Shown: positions 11,909 to 21,587, counted from the stretch's first letter. The stretch is DNA of 64,000 nt from Enterobacteriaceae bacterium RIT714 (GCA_009668015.1 WJYB01000001.1:186001-250000); one strand, 5' to 3'. Numbers and translations: made by a program. Notes: generated from the sequence alone by a model not told the origin.

Positions 11909-12933
11909 GCGGCCAGCCCTTTTGGCGTCAGGGCGTCGATCTGTGCGCGCCACTGGGTTTGTTCCGGCTGGCCTTCGCTACGCTGGCCGTAAAGCTGGGC
12001 GATTTGCGTGCCGTCAGCGGCAAACAGCTCCAGGCTGGTGACGTGCCCGTCCGCGGTCGGTTTACGCGTGACCCAGGTCTCCGCGATGGTCTCTTCCAGC
12101 AGATGCAGAGTAAAGGTCGGGTTGAAGATGTTCAGCCAGCCTTTCATCGGGACCAGTTTTTGCACGGCACCGGTGAAGATCTGCACGCAGCCGCGGTTGC
12201 CCACAAATATCATGATTTCGTTGCCGTCCTGATGTGCGGTCTCCAGCAGTTGCGTCAGCGCGCGGTTGTCTACTTTGCAGGCCAGATCGTCCCCCACCAG
12301 GCGGAAGGCCTGTTGACGGCTCAGATTGTGGCGCTTCAGCAGGCTAAAGAACTGATGGACGTCGGTCATCGCGCGCCACTCTTTATCTACCGTCCGGGCA
12401 TCAACCTCCGCGGCGTTCACCACAGCTTCCGCGGCTTTCAGTTCCAGCGGCGGGTTATCGGCAAAGATAAAGCGGGTCAAAACATCACCCCACGCTGAAA
12501 GATCGGTATTGTCGGTGGTGTAGACCTTCAGCAGCGCATCTCCCTGATGATCAAAGAACTGAATGCTCTGACGCTCGCCGCGGGCGGTGGCTTCGCTGAT
12601 GTGGAACGCGCTGGCCCACTGATTGAGGAACAGGCGCAGATCGAGCGCGCGCGGATTCAGGACCAGCCCGGCGTGGCCGTTAAGATGCTGATTGGTAAAG
12701 CTGCCGACCTGCTCATGGACCGCGTATTCGTTGCGGCAAATGCATTTGGTTTCGCCTACCGCTTCGAGTGCGCCGAGGATTTCGCGGATCTCACCGTGCA
12801 ATCGCCACGCGTCATGCCCCACGCGGGCAAAGGTCAGTTCGGCTTCACGGATGCCCATCAAACCCGCGATGTCACGCGCATAGCTGCCAGGGTTTTGTTC
12901 TTTTAGCTCAATCCAGCGTGTGTAGTGATTCAT
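11905..12933 (-). CDS. hmuS: hemin-degrading factor HmuS
   Basis: HmuS is the cytoplasmic heme-binding protein of the HemS/ChuX-like family, which handles or degrades imported heme and releases iron. The start is the ATG at 12933 (MNHYTRW), giving 342 residues, close to the usual 340-350. The two-domain repeat typical of the family is visible: [17 protein letters not shown] and [20 protein letters not shown] in the first half, [15 protein letters not shown] and [13 protein letters not shown] in the second. It lies 47 bases after hmuR and overlaps hmuT by 4 bases. Confidence 0.94.
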   Translation of the reverse strand: MNHYTRWIELKEQNPGSYARDIAGLMGIREAELTFARVGHDAWRLHGEIREILGALEAVGETKCICRNEYAVHEQVGSFTNQHLNGHAGLVLNPRALDLRLFLNQWASAFHISEATARGERQSIQFFDHQGDALLKVYTTDNTDLSAWGDVLTRFIFADNPPLELKAAEAVVNAAEVDARTVDKEWRAMTDVHQFFSLLKRHNLSRQQAFRLVGDDLACKVDNRALTQLLETAHQDGNEIMIFVGNRGCVQIFTGAVQKLVPMKGWLNIFNPTFTLHLLEETIAETWVTRKPTADGHVTSLELFAADGTQIAQLYGQRSEGQPEQTQWRAQIDALTPKGLAA

Positions 12934-12980
12934 TGACTGTTCCTTCCAGATAAGCGCCCCGGCGAGCCGGGGCAAGGTGA

Positions 12981-14966
12981 TTACCACTGATAACTGACGA
13001 AAATCTTTCCGTTGCGTCCATCCTGCGGGATGCCCTGCGGTGACCAGTACTCTTTGTCAAAGGCGTTGCCCAGCACCAGCGTGGTGGTGACGCCTTTCAG
13101 CTGTTCCTGGCCCTGATAGCTGACGTAGAAATCATTGACCGCGTAGCCCGGCTGCTTGCTGTACTCGCTGCTGATATGGGTTGAGCGATCGACAAAGGTG
13201 CCGATCCAGCCCACGGAGAAGCCGCTTTGCGCCACCGGCACATTCAGTTTGCTGGTGACGGTGTCCGGGTTAATGCTGGAGATGTATTCGCCGGTATCGG
13301 TATCTTTGCCGCGGGTGCGGTTGTACGCCATATCCAGGCTGAAGAGGTCCGCCGAGTATTTCGCCATCACGTCCCAGCCCCAGATTTTGGCATTGGGTAC
13401 GTTATAGGACATGGTGGTGGCAGCCGCAAAGTCGACGGTCGTGGAGATGTAGTCCTTCGCTTTGGTGTCAAAGTAGCTGGCTTTAAACTCCAGCTCATCG
13501 TTGGCAAGCCACATATCGTCAAAGCGCAGGCCAAAGCCGTACTCCTGCGTCTCGTTGGTTTCCGGACGCAGATTCGGATTCGGTGTCCAATAGTTAGTGT
13601 AGAAATTGCTGATGGAGAAGTGCTTCGAATCGTTGTACATCTCGCCCATCGTCGGCGCACGGAACGCCTGGGCGTAAGAGCCGAACAGCATCAACCAGTC
13701 GGTTGGGTTAACGGTCAATCCCGCGCGGGATGACCACTTATCCGCATCCACATCGTCGTAGCCATCGCTGCTGCCACGATAGTTGTCATAGCGAGTTCCC
13801 CCTAACAGGGTCACCGGCAGATCGCGCAGGGTGATCTCATCCTGCAGCCAGCCGGAGCTGAAATCGATCTTCGCTTCCGGGAAGCCGGTGGTGGAGCCTC
13901 CCGGCTTTTGCTCCTGACGATAATACTCACCGCCGTAGGTCAGCAGATGAGAGGCGAAGGAGTCGCTGAACAGACGGGTACGGTTCTCAACTTTTCCGCC
14001 TTTGGTCGTCTGCTTGCGGAACTCGGCGGTGCTGTCCACGTTTTGCGCATTGATTCGCGCCTCGGACCAGTAGAGTTTTGTACTGGCATTCAGCCAGTCG
14101 TTGCCCGCGGGAGCAATGTGATAAGTCAGCTGAGCGTCACGCTGAATGGTAGAGCGGTCGGTCATGGGGTTGCTGCTGTCATCCGCATCGGTGGATTGCG
14201 GGTTTTTGGGCTCCTGCGCGGCATTGTTGTAATAGCGCAGTGAGCCGCCCAGCGTTTGCGCGCTGTCGATTTTCCAGCTGCCTTTCGCCAGCATATTATT
14301 GATGGATTCATCGTTTGGCGCAGTGGTGCCATTGCTTTGACGTAAATCACCGCGATCGCGGCTGGACCAGGCTACCAGGCCATCCAGCGTATCGGTACGA
14401 CCGAAGGCGCTGGCGCCCATGCCAATGCTGTGATCGCCGGTGGCTCCCGTCCCGAACACGCGAAAGCCGCTATTTTTACCCGTATCAAGCAGATCTTTGG
14501 CGTCGACGGTGTCATAGGAAATCACGCCACCCATTGCCCCGCTGCCGTACAGCAGGGCAGACGGGCCACGCACCACTTCGATACGTTTAATCAGCGCGGG
14601 ATCGAGGAAAGTGCTGTTCAGGTGACCGGTATCCGTCCCCTGACGCACGCCATCTACGAGCACCAGCACGCCGCGGCGATCGTAACCGCGTAAATTAACG
14701 TCCTGACCGTTGGTACGGCCGGTGCCGTCCAGCGTGATCCCCGGTACCGCACGCAGCAGATCGGCCGCGGAGCTGGCCGTCTGTTTTTCAGGGGACGTCG
14801 CGTCGATCACACTGACCATCATTGGGGCTTCAAAGGCGCTACGGGCGTTACCCGTGGCGGTGACCGTCATCTCTTCTGTGGCAGCAAACGCGCTGCCCGA
14901 CAGGGCACTGACAACTGACAGCGCCAGCAGCGACGGGCGCAAAGACGCGGAATGCAGGTATGGCAT
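12981..14966 (-). CDS. hmuR: TonB-dependent hemin receptor HmuR
   Basis: HmuR is the outer-membrane beta-barrel receptor for heme or heme proteins, energised by TonB. It has 661 residues, with a signal peptide ending near SAFA (about residue 28) and a TonB box-like EEMTVTAT just after it. The plug domain contains GYDRRGVLVLVDGVRQGT and the VRGPSALLYGSGAMGG stretch. The barrel has the FRAP/NPNL region (QAFRAPTMGEMY, PNPNLRPE) common to heme receptors, and ends in the aromatic FVSYQW. A GGAGAG ribosome site precedes the ATG. It follows hemP by 79 bases and should share its Fur control. Confidence 0.96.
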   Translation of the reverse strand: MPYLHSASLRPSLLALSVVSALSGSAFAATEEMTVTATGNARSAFEAPMMVSVIDATSPEKQTASSAADLLRAVPGITLDGTGRTNGQDVNLRGYDRRGVLVLVDGVRQGTDTGHLNSTFLDPALIKRIEVVRGPSALLYGSGAMGGVISYDTVDAKDLLDTGKNSGFRVFGTGATGDHSIGMGASAFGRTDTLDGLVAWSSRDRGDLRQSNGTTAPNDESINNMLAKGSWKIDSAQTLGGSLRYYNNAAQEPKNPQSTDADDSSNPMTDRSTIQRDAQLTYHIAPAGNDWLNASTKLYWSEARINAQNVDSTAEFRKQTTKGGKVENRTRLFSDSFASHLLTYGGEYYRQEQKPGGSTTGFPEAKIDFSSGWLQDEITLRDLPVTLLGGTRYDNYRGSSDGYDDVDADKWSSRAGLTVNPTDWLMLFGSYAQAFRAPTMGEMYNDSKHFSISNFYTNYWTPNPNLRPETNETQEYGFGLRFDDMWLANDELEFKASYFDTKAKDYISTTVDFAAATTMSYNVPNAKIWGWDVMAKYSADLFSLDMAYNRTRGKDTDTGEYISSINPDTVTSKLNVPVAQSGFSVGWIGTFVDRSTHISSEYSKQPGYAVNDFYVSYQGQEQLKGVTTTLVLGNAFDKEYWSPQGIPQDGRNGKIFVSYQW

Positions 14967-15045
14967 AGCAACTCTCCATTAGAAAATCGAAAGCGCTGGC
15001 TGCCTGGGGGTCACCTGGGTGGCTGGCGAATAGTATCGGTATTGT

Positions 15046-15234
15046 TTATTTCGTCAGAATCAGTTTTCCGGCATGGGTCTGGCGCAGAAGATAGTGCTGG
15101 CCATCATGCTCGATAATCACCCGGCCTTCGTCGCCCAGCAGGCTTTTGCTGTCGATCCGGCGTTCCGCAGAGGGAGGGGTTGGCTGTGTGTGTTCTTTTA
15201 CGAGCGTTGCCGCTGTGTTATCGGTACGTGACAT
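15046..15234 (-). CDS. hemP: hemin uptake protein HemP
   Basis: HemP is a small cytoplasmic protein of about 60 residues encoded before heme-uptake operons; in some bacteria it activates heme receptor expression. The start ATG at 15234 (MSRTDNT) gives 62 residues; a TTG six codons upstream is possible but less likely. The family core IDSKSLL...[20 protein letters not shown] is present. A Fur box lies 30 bases upstream. The K-12 gene ydiE is the orthologue at this locus, where hmu is absent. Confidence 0.92.
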   Translation of the reverse strand: MSRTDNTAATLVKEHTQPTPPSAERRIDSKSLLGDEGRVIIEHDGQHYLLRQTHAGKLILTK

Positions 15235-15264
15235 AGTGTTTAAAAATAACAATCAATGTAACAA

Positions 15265-15279
15265 TGATAATCATTATCA
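15265..15279 (-). promoter_or_regulatory. Fur box upstream of hemP-hmuRSTUV
   Basis: TGATAATCATTATCA is a perfect 7-1-7 inverted repeat equal to the Fur core consensus. It lies 31 bases before the hemP ATG, where it would cover the promoter. Iron-loaded Fur should repress hemP and hmu. Confidence 0.93.
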
Positions 15280-15365
15280 ACAAAGTGAAATTTCACAGCA
15301 AGCATTTTTGTGAAAAAGTTGTGACGGAATCAATTTTTATACCAGGGCGGGTAAAAGTAGCGGCT

Positions 15366-15398
15366 GATAAAACAAGACCCCCGCCAGAGCGGCGGGGG
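15366..15398 (-). terminator. aroH terminator
   Basis: On the minus strand, CCCCCGCC, loop GCTCT and GGCGGGGG form a very stable stem, followed by TCTTGTTTTA. It begins a few bases after the aroH stop. Confidence 0.88.
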
Positions 15399-15404
15399 GA
15401 AGGA

Positions 15405-16451
15405 TCAGAAACGGGTATCCACCGCAGAGGCGAGCTTTTCAAGCAACAGTTCGGTGTCTTCCCAGCCCAGGCAAGGGTCGGTAATAGACTGGCCGTAGGT
15501 CATTTGCTGTCCGGAGACGACTTTTTGCGTACCTTCTTTCAGGAAGCTTTCGGCCATTATCCCGGCGACAGCGGTTGAGCCGCTGCGAATTTGCTGGCAG
15601 ATATCATCACACACTTCCAGCTGACGGCGATGCTGCTTCTGGCAGTTGCCATGGCTGAAGTCCACCACCAGATGCTCCGGCAGATCAAACTCCTGCAACG
15701 TATCGCACGCCGCGGCGAGATCTTCAGCGTGGTAGTTCGGTTTTTTGCCGCCACGCATAATGATATGGCCGTACGGATTACCGCTGGTCTGGTAAATGGT
15801 CATCTGGCCATTTTTATCTGGCGAGAGGAACATATGGCTGGCGCGCGATGCGCGGATAGCGTCGACCGCAATACGCGTATTACCGTCCGTACCGTTTTTA
15901 AAGCCCACCGGGCAGGAGAGCGCCGAGGCCATTTCACGGTGGATCTGGCTTTCCGTGGTGCGTGCGCCAATGGCCCCCCAGCTGATCAGGTCGGCGATAA
16001 ACTGGCCGGTCACCATATCGAGGAATTCGGTGGCAGTCGGCACGCCCAGCTCATTGACCTGCAAAAGTAGTTTGCGCGCCAGCTCTATACCGTGATTCAC
16101 ACGATAGCTGCCGTTCAGATCGGGGTCGGAAATGAGTCCTTTCCATCCCACAACGGTGCGCGGTTTTTCAAAATAGGTGCGCATCACGATTTCAAGCCGA
16201 TGCTGGTGCTTTTCGCGCAGGACGGTAAGCCGCTGCGCATAGTCCATCGCAGCATCCAGATCGTGAATGGAGCACGGGCCAACAATAACCAGTAAACGGC
16301 GATCTTCACCGTTGAGGATCTTTTCAATACGTCGGCGCGAGGCGGTCACATGTTCTGCCACGGTGGCGGAAACGGGGTGCCGCTGGGCCAGCTCTGCGGG
16401 CGTCACCAGACTTTCGATACGCGCAGTGCGGAGTTCGTCGGTTTTATTCAT
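15405..16451 (-). CDS. aroH: 3-deoxy-7-phosphoheptulonate synthase, Trp-sensitive
   Basis: AroH condenses phosphoenolpyruvate and erythrose 4-phosphate into DAHP, the first step of aromatic synthesis, and is the isoenzyme inhibited by tryptophan. The start is the ATG at 16451 (MNKTDEL), giving 348 residues, equal to E. coli AroH. Class I DAHP synthase motifs are visible: VGPCSIHD, RTYFEKPRT, GWKGLISDP, GARTTESQ and DFSHGNCQK. The TrpR-type operator at 16591-16608 identifies it as AroH rather than AroF or AroG. PpsR, which controls PEP synthesis, lies just upstream on the same strand. Confidence 0.96.
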   Translation of the reverse strand: MNKTDELRTARIESLVTPAELAQRHPVSATVAEHVTASRRRIEKILNGEDRRLLVIVGPCSIHDLDAAMDYAQRLTVLREKHQHRLEIVMRTYFEKPRTVVGWKGLISDPDLNGSYRVNHGIELARKLLLQVNELGVPTATEFLDMVTGQFIADLISWGAIGARTTESQIHREMASALSCPVGFKNGTDGNTRIAVDAIRASRASHMFLSPDKNGQMTIYQTSGNPYGHIIMRGGKKPNYHAEDLAAACDTLQEFDLPEHLVVDFSHGNCQKQHRRQLEVCDDICQQIRSGSTAVAGIMAESFLKEGTQKVVSGQQMTYGQSITDPCLGWEDTELLLEKLASAVDTRF

Positions 16452-16567
16452 GGAATGTCTCAGAATTTTTTGCTTCATCGGCAGACTACCGGGAAGTGAT
16501 GGGCATCACCTTAAACCAATTCTTGCTGATTTCAAGTTCGGGGCAATGCCGCCCCGAAAGTGAAGCA

Positions 16568-16608
16568 ATGATAACTGAAATACGATTGCTGTACTAGCAT
16601 ATTAGTAC
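16568..16608 (-). promoter_or_regulatory. aroH promoter with TrpR operator
   Basis: GTACTAGCATATTAGTAC at 16591-16608 is a dyad with perfect GTACTA/TAGTAC arms, matching the core of the trp operator. A -10 candidate TATCAT lies at 16573-16568 on the minus strand, so the operator covers the -35 region, as reported for E. coli aroH. The operator overlaps the ppsR stop codon (16602-16604). The TrpR assignment is inference from the motif and the downstream gene. Confidence 0.82.
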
Positions 16609-17435
16609 ATGCGGCGATTCAGTCCCATGATGTCGAGAATTTTAGTGGCAATCTCTTCAACCGAATAGTTGGTGCTGTTGAGCCATGGAATTTGGTTTTT
16701 CCGGTACAGCGCTTCCACTTCGGACACTTCCATTCGGCACTGGCGCATTGAGGCATAGCGGCTGTTCTCGCGACGCTCTTCGCGAATAGCGGCAAGCCGT
16801 TCAGGGTTGATGGTCAATCCAAACAGTTTATGTTGCAGCGGTTTCAGCGCCGCAGGCAGCACCAGGTTATCCATATCATCGGCAATGAAAGGGTAGTTTG
16901 CCGCGCGAATACCAAACTGAAGCGCGAGATAGAGACTGGTCGGTGTTTTGCCGCAGCGCGAGACGCCCAACAAAATGACCTGCGCCTGGTCGAGATTACG
17001 CATCGAGATGCCATCGTCGTGGGCGAGTGTGTAATCAATGGCGGCGATACGCGCGTCATACTTCACCAGATTGCCAGGATTCAGGCCATGAGTACGGTGA
17101 GCAACGGGAGTGGGTTCGAGCTTTAACTCGCTCTGCAACGGAGCGACCAGCGCCTGGACAATATCCTGACAGAAGCCTTCACTTTGCAGAATAATGGTGC
17201 GAATTTCGGGGATCACGATGGAGTAGAAGACCAGAGGACGAATGCCGGTTTGCTGATAAATCGCGTCAATTTGCTCTTTTACCGCCTTGGCGCGGCTTTC
17301 GTTTTCGACAAACGGCAGCGTGATGCTGTTAATCGCCACCGGAAATTGCGACATCACCGCATGGCCCAACACTTCGGCGGTGATCGCCGTACCATCAGAA
17401 ATATAAAAAACGTGGCGATCGACAGCATTATCCAT
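16602..17435 (-). CDS. ppsR: PEP synthetase regulatory protein (bifunctional kinase/pyrophosphorylase)
   Basis: PpsR inactivates PEP synthase by ADP-dependent phosphorylation of a threonine next to the catalytic histidine, and reverses it by Pi-dependent dephosphorylation. The ATG at 17435 (MDNAVDR) gives 277 residues, the E. coli length, and has AGGGTGG 5 bases upstream; a GTG three codons earlier is less likely. The P-loop-like GVSRCGKT lies mid-protein, typical of the DUF299 family. It is divergent from its target ppsA, and its stop codon lies inside the aroH operator. Confidence 0.96.
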   Translation of the reverse strand: MDNAVDRHVFYISDGTAITAEVLGHAVMSQFPVAINSITLPFVENESRAKAVKEQIDAIYQQTGIRPLVFYSIVIPEIRTIILQSEGFCQDIVQALVAPLQSELKLEPTPVAHRTHGLNPGNLVKYDARIAAIDYTLAHDDGISMRNLDQAQVILLGVSRCGKTPTSLYLALQFGIRAANYPFIADDMDNLVLPAALKPLQHKLFGLTINPERLAAIREERRENSRYASMRQCRMEVSEVEALYRKNQIPWLNSTNYSVEEIATKILDIMGLNRRMY

Positions 17436-17667
17436 TTTATCCACCCTGAATATCGTACGTAATTGTCTGAAAGCATAAATTAAAAAAGTAAATTACACAG
17501 CAAAGAACTTGTCTGAATTAAAAATGAAATGGTGTTTTTAATTTTACTGAAAAGTGGATTTCATTTTTCAAATAGACGCTTTATTCACATGGTTTTAGCA
17601 TGAATCTTTAGGAATCATCGGCTTAGGCGATGGTGGGAAAGTATCCGAAAAGTTGAAAAATAAAAGT

Positions 17668-17683
17668 GCTTACACGATTCACC
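17668..17683 (+). promoter_or_regulatory. probable Cra (FruR) site upstream of ppsA
   Basis: The reverse complement GGTGAATCGTGTAAGC resembles the Cra consensus (GCTGAATCGATTCAGC type), with a strong TGAATCGT half. It sits about 90 bases before the ppsA ATG in the 335-base ppsR-ppsA divergent region, where Cra activates ppsA in E. coli. The rest of this region is AT-rich, and I name no further site in it. Confidence 0.6.
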
Positions 17684-17770
17684 GTTTTTTTGCGGGGAAT
17701 AAATATGCCAGTATAAATACGAAGTCAGGTGTTACTTACTCCGTTCAAATATTATAAAAGGATTGTTTCG

Positions 17771-20149
17771 ATGTCCAACAATGGCTCGTCACCGCTGGTG
17801 CTTTGGTATAACCAACTCGGCATGAATGATGTAGACAGAGTTGGAGGCAAAAATGCCTCCCTGGGTGAAATGATTACAAATCTGTCGGGTATGGGTGTTT
17901 CCGTCCCGAACGGGTTTGCCACAACCGCCGACGCGTTTAACCTGTTTTTAGACCAGAGCGGTGTAAACCAGCGCATTTACGACCTGCTGGACAAAACGGA
18001 TATTGATGATGTGACTGAGCTTGCGAAAGCCGGTAAGCAGATCCGCCAGTGGATTATCGACACACCTTTCCAGCCGGAGCTGGAAAAAGCCATTCATGAA
18101 GCTTATAACCAGCTCTCCGCTGACGACGCCCAGGCGTCATTCGCCGTGCGCTCGTCTGCCACGGCAGAAGATATGCCGGATGCCTCTTTTGCCGGTCAGC
18201 AGGAAACCTTCCTCAACGTGCAAGGGTATGACGCGGTGCTGGTGGCGGTGAAGCACGTCTTTGCTTCGCTGTTCAACGACCGGGCCATCTCTTATCGCGT
18301 GCATCAGGGCTACGACCACCGCGGCGTGGCGCTCTCAGCGGGCGTGCAGCGGATGGTGCGCTCTGATATCGGCGCGTCCGGCGTGATGTTCTCCATTGAT
18401 ACGGAATCCGGTTTCGATCAGGTCGTGTTTATCACTTCCGCCTGGGGTCTGGGTGAAATGGTGGTGCAGGGGGCCGTTAACCCTGACGAATTCTACGTTC
18501 ACAAACCGACGCTGGCAGCCAACCGTCCTTCTATCGTGCGTCGCACGATGGGTTCAAAAAAAATCCGCATGATCTACGCTCCCAATCAGGAGCATGGCAA
18601 GCAGGTTGAGATTGAAGACGTCCCGCAGGAGCAGCGCGATCGTTTCTCGCTCACGGATGCGGACGTGCAGGAGCTGGCCAAACAGGCCGTACAGATTGAA
18701 AAACATTACGGTCGCCCGATGGATATCGAATGGGCGAAAGACGGCAACACCGGCAAACTGTTTATCGTGCAGGCGCGTCCGGAGACCGTTCGCTCCCGCG
18801 GTCAGGTCATGGAACGCTACACGCTGCATGCGCAGGGTAAAATTGTTGCGGAAGGGCGTGCCATCGGCCATCGCATTGGCGCGGGTCCGGTAAAAGTGAT
18901 CCACGACATCAGCGAGATGAACCGTATTCAGCCGGGCGACGTGCTGGTGACCGACATGACCGACCCGGACTGGGAACCGATCATGAAAAAAGCGGCGGCG
19001 ATTGTCACTAACCGCGGTGGCCGCACCTGCCACGCGGCGATCATCGCCCGCGAGCTGGGCATTCCGGCGGTGGTCGGCTGTGGTGATGCGACCGAACGCA
19101 TGAAAGACGACGAAAAAGTGACGGTCTCCTGCGCCGAAGGGGATACCGGTTATGTTTACGCCGATATTCTCGACTTCAGCGTGAAGAGTTCCAGCGTGGA
19201 TACCATGCCGGATCTGCCGCTGAAGATCATGATGAACGTTGGCAACCCGGACCGCGCCTTTGACTTTGCCTGTCTGCCTAATGAGGGTGTGGGTCTGGCG
19301 CGTCTGGAATTTATCATCAACCGCATGATCGGTGTGCATCCGCGCGCGCTGCTGGAGTTTGACGACCAGGAGCCTGCGCTGCAAAACGAGATCCGCGAGA
19401 TGATGAAAGGCTACGACTCACCAAAAGAGTTTTATGTCGGGCGTCTGACCGAAGGGATTGCCACCCTGGGCGCGGCGTTTTATCCGAAACGCGTGATCGT
19501 GCGTCTGTCGGACTTCAAGTCCAACGAATACGCCAACCTGGTGGGCGGCGAGCGTTACGAACCCGAAGAAGAGAACCCGATGCTGGGCTTCCGCGGGGCC
19601 GGTCGTTATGTGTCTGACAGCTTCCGCGACTGCTTTGCGCTCGAATGTGATGCGGTTAAACGCGTGCGTAACGAGATGGGCCTGACGAACGTGGAAATTA
19701 TGGTCCCGTTCGTTCGAACCGTCGATCAAGCGAAAGCGGTGGTAGACGAGCTGGCGCGTCAGGGGCTGAAGCGCGGTGAAAACGGGCTGAAGATCATTAT
19801 GATGTGTGAGATTCCGTCCAACGCGCTGCTGGCGGAACAGTTCCTGGAACACTTTGATGGCTTCTCTATCGGTTCTAACGACATGACGCAGCTGGCGCTG
19901 GGTCTGGACCGTGACTCCGGCGTGGTCTCTGAGCTGTTTGATGAACGCAACGAAGCGGTGAAAGCGCTACTGTCGATGTCTATCCGCGCCGCGAAGAAAC
20001 AGGGCAAATATGTCGGGATTTGTGGTCAGGGTCCATCCGACCATGAAGACTTTGCCGCGTGGCTGATGGAAGAGGGGATCGATAGTTTGTCTCTGAACCC
20101 GGATACCGTCGTGCAAACCTGGCTGAGCCTGGCTGAGCTGAAAAAGTAA
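17771..20149 (+). CDS. ppsA: phosphoenolpyruvate synthase
   Basis: PpsA converts pyruvate, ATP and water to phosphoenolpyruvate, AMP and phosphate, which allows growth on three-carbon compounds. The start ATG at 17771 (MSNNGSS) gives 792 residues, the E. coli length. An N-terminal PPDK/ATP-grasp domain is followed by the phosphohistidine domain with [14 protein letters not shown] (His near 421) and a C-terminal PEP-binding barrel with CGQGPSD. The Thr before the catalytic His region is the PpsR target. It is divergent from ppsR, and a REP-like hairpin follows the stop. Confidence 0.98.
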   Translation: MSNNGSSPLVLWYNQLGMNDVDRVGGKNASLGEMITNLSGMGVSVPNGFATTADAFNLFLDQSGVNQRIYDLLDKTDIDDVTELAKAGKQIRQWIIDTPFQPELEKAIHEAYNQLSADDAQASFAVRSSATAEDMPDASFAGQQETFLNVQGYDAVLVAVKHVFASLFNDRAISYRVHQGYDHRGVALSAGVQRMVRSDIGASGVMFSIDTESGFDQVVFITSAWGLGEMVVQGAVNPDEFYVHKPTLAANRPSIVRRTMGSKKIRMIYAPNQEHGKQVEIEDVPQEQRDRFSLTDADVQELAKQAVQIEKHYGRPMDIEWAKDGNTGKLFIVQARPETVRSRGQVMERYTLHAQGKIVAEGRAIGHRIGAGPVKVIHDISEMNRIQPGDVLVTDMTDPDWEPIMKKAAAIVTNRGGRTCHAAIIARELGIPAVVGCGDATERMKDDEKVTVSCAEGDTGYVYADILDFSVKSSSVDTMPDLPLKIMMNVGNPDRAFDFACLPNEGVGLARLEFIINRMIGVHPRALLEFDDQEPALQNEIREMMKGYDSPKEFYVGRLTEGIATLGAAFYPKRVIVRLSDFKSNEYANLVGGERYEPEEENPMLGFRGAGRYVSDSFRDCFALECDAVKRVRNEMGLTNVEIMVPFVRTVDQAKAVVDELARQGLKRGENGLKIIMMCEIPSNALLAEQFLEHFDGFSIGSNDMTQLALGLDRDSGVVSELFDERNEAVKALLSMSIRAAKKQGKYVGICGQGPSDHEDFAAWLMEEGIDSLSLNPDTVVQTWLSLAELKK

Positions 20150-20156
20150 ATAATTT

Positions 20157-20182
20157 GCCCGGCGGCGCGACGCTTGCCGGGC
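20157..20182. repeat. REP-like palindrome after ppsA
   Basis: GCCCGGC and GCCGGGC flank a GGCGCGACGCTT centre, 8 bases after the ppsA stop. The shape and composition resemble enterobacterial REP/PU units. It has no long T-run, so it may stabilise the ppsA 3' end rather than terminate on its own. Confidence 0.6.
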
Positions 20183-20217
20183 GTATTATTTATCACGTAT
20201 ATGAGTAACGTGACAGG

Positions 20218-20240
20218 CATGCCTCTCCTGCAGAGGCATG
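20218..20240. terminator. hairpin between ppsA and the convergent lipoprotein gene
   Basis: CATGCCTCT and AGAGGCATG form a perfect 9-bp stem with a 5-base loop, 15 bases past the stop of the minus-strand lipoprotein gene. No T-run follows on either strand, so a terminator role is uncertain. Confidence 0.4.
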
Positions 20241-20255
20241 TGCAGGTAAAAACGT

Positions 20256-20618
20256 TTACGGTTTCTCCCCTAAATTCTTTATGTTCCAGTTGTTATCGAT
20301 AAAAAAATAATAATGATAATTAACGCCATCCAGTATATAGAGCGCCTCATATTGATACCCGCTTTTTAATGTTATATTGAAACAGCTGTTGGGGTAAGAA
20401 AGTGCGACAGATTGATACCCTGAGCTTAATATAATATTTTGCTTGTTCCCTTCATTCGACTCCAGATAATATGAACTTAATACTTCGCTTTTATTTATGC
20501 TGTAACATATTCTTTCAGAATTGACACTTATCCAGCCCTGGTGATCATAAATCGCTCTGTTACCCGAAGGACAGCCTGTCAGAAATAAACATAGACTCAC
20601 CGCTAATAATGGTTTCAT
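20256..20618 (-). CDS. putative T6SS immunity-type periplasmic lipoprotein
   Basis: This small lipoprotein has 120 residues. The signal peptide ends in the lipobox FLTGC (Cys16); Pro and Ser follow, with no Asp at +2, so sorting to the outer membrane is expected. The rest is beta-rich and aromatic, with no catalytic motif. Its ATG overlaps the stop of the metallopeptidase-like gene (ATGA), so the two are translationally coupled. I recall family annotations of small lipoproteins of this kind as T6SS immunity proteins, and the pairing with an HExxH protein fits a periplasmic antitoxin. Function is inferred. Its codons are AT-richer than neighbouring genes, suggesting acquisition. Confidence 0.75.
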   Translation of the reverse strand: MKPLLAVSLCLFLTGCPSGNRAIYDHQGWISVNSERICYSINKSEVLSSYYLESNEGNKQNIILSSGYQSVALSYPNSCFNITLKSGYQYEALYILDGVNYHYYFFIDNNWNIKNLGEKP

Positions 20619-21163
20619 GACGGAAAACCTTTTAATATTTTTTTATAAAGTGGGATCAACTCCTTTTCGGGGAGTGAGGGATGATAATCTCTGAACTTAA
20701 GATTTGCCTTGGTGTGACGGAAGCCGTAATGAGTCAGCAACCAATAGTCACTTACGATACAGGCCTGTTGTTCCATGGAGTAATCAGTGAGTCTGGCTTT
20801 GTCTAAGCTATAGCTGTAATCAGCAGCCCATGAAAATGCACCCCGGGTTTTTATCCACATACCACGTTGTCTTTGCCAGACGTGCATCATTTCGTGAAGG
20901 AACAGGTGGCGCATATTTATAGAAGCGGCAGAAAAGTCGTGCTGATAAACACCTTCCTGAAACCACATCTCCCCGTCAGGAGTCATGGCGGTATAATTAT
21001 CCTGAAGATTAAAGGGGAGATAACTCCCCCGGTGAACCCAGACTTGATGGTAGCGAATACTGAAGCCATACAAAGAACTGGCCAGATTAATCTCGCTTAA
21101 TCTTAACCGTCTTAACCCTCCAGTCTTCGTTTCCTTCCATTCTGTTGCAGCAGCATTGCACAT
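20615..21163 (-). CDS. putative HExxH metallopeptidase-type T6SS effector
   Basis: A 182-residue protein with a zinc metallopeptidase signature, LFLHEMMHVWQ (H90, E91, H94); E131 in SMEQQAC is a candidate third ligand. I see no signal peptide or membrane segment. AGGGAGAG lies about 7 bases before the ATG at 21163. Similar HExxH proteins are annotated near vgrG and rhs loci as vgr-related proteins. The downstream gene, overlapping by 4 bases, encodes a lipoprotein that could protect the periplasm. The AT-rich composition in this GC-rich stretch points to horizontal gain. Toxicity and T6SS delivery are inference; no vgrG lies in the window. Confidence 0.72.
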   Translation of the reverse strand: MCNAAATEWKETKTGGLRRLRLSEINLASSLYGFSIRYHQVWVHRGSYLPFNLQDNYTAMTPDGEMWFQEGVYQHDFSAASINMRHLFLHEMMHVWQRQRGMWIKTRGAFSWAADYSYSLDKARLTDYSMEQQACIVSDYWLLTHYGFRHTKANLKFRDYHPSLPEKELIPLYKKILKGFPS

Positions 21164-21432
21164 ATATCACTCTCCCTGGGAAAGGATATAGATTAGCATG
21201 GTGACTTTGTGTTTCAATTATTTAGATAATGAATACTTTAGGTTTGGGGATTATATTTTTGAATTAAACGATCGATCCATTAAATATTGGCAACGAAAGT
21301 GTTTATTCAGCTAATAGCAGGTTAACGTGCTGCCCTCAGTACGACACAGGAACCCAGGTTGAACCAGGAAAGCCATGCGCTAATTGTGGTTATCTGCGCC
21401 GCTTACCCCCCACAGTTGGCCGAAAAAACCCT

Positions 21433-21538
21433 AAAAAAAAGCCCATCGTGGGAGATGGGCAAAGACTACACACAGCAATTCGTTGTTTCACTCAGGGGAT
21501 TTCCATGCTTATAAATCAAGGTGTTGATTTATAACCGT
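21433..21538 (-). ncRNA. rprA: RprA small regulatory RNA
   Basis: RprA is an Hfq-binding sRNA of about 106 bases that opens the rpoS leader to activate RpoS translation, and also affects csgD and others. The minus strand reads ACGGTTATAAATCAACACC, a stem-loop, then the GTGAAACAACGAATTGCTGTGTGTAG core. It ends in the terminator GCCCATCTCCCACGATGGGC (21460-21441) plus eight T. Nearly all of it matches my memory of E. coli RprA, and the ppsA-rprA-ydiK order is conserved. Confidence 0.95.
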
Positions 21539-21541
21539 GTC

Positions 21542-21587
21542 CTAATAGTAGGCATGTGAAGATTTAGCGTCGATCAGATTCGTCTCA
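21542..21587 (-). promoter_or_regulatory. rprA promoter with RcsB box
   Basis: On the minus strand, TGAGACGAATCTGA (21587-21574) matches the RcsB box of E. coli rprA. It is followed by the -10 region CTACTATTAG (21551-21542), just before the RNA start at 21538. Rcs phosphorelay activation under envelope stress is expected. The rest of the 21164-21723 gap is AT-rich on the effector side and shows no gene I can support. Confidence 0.85.
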
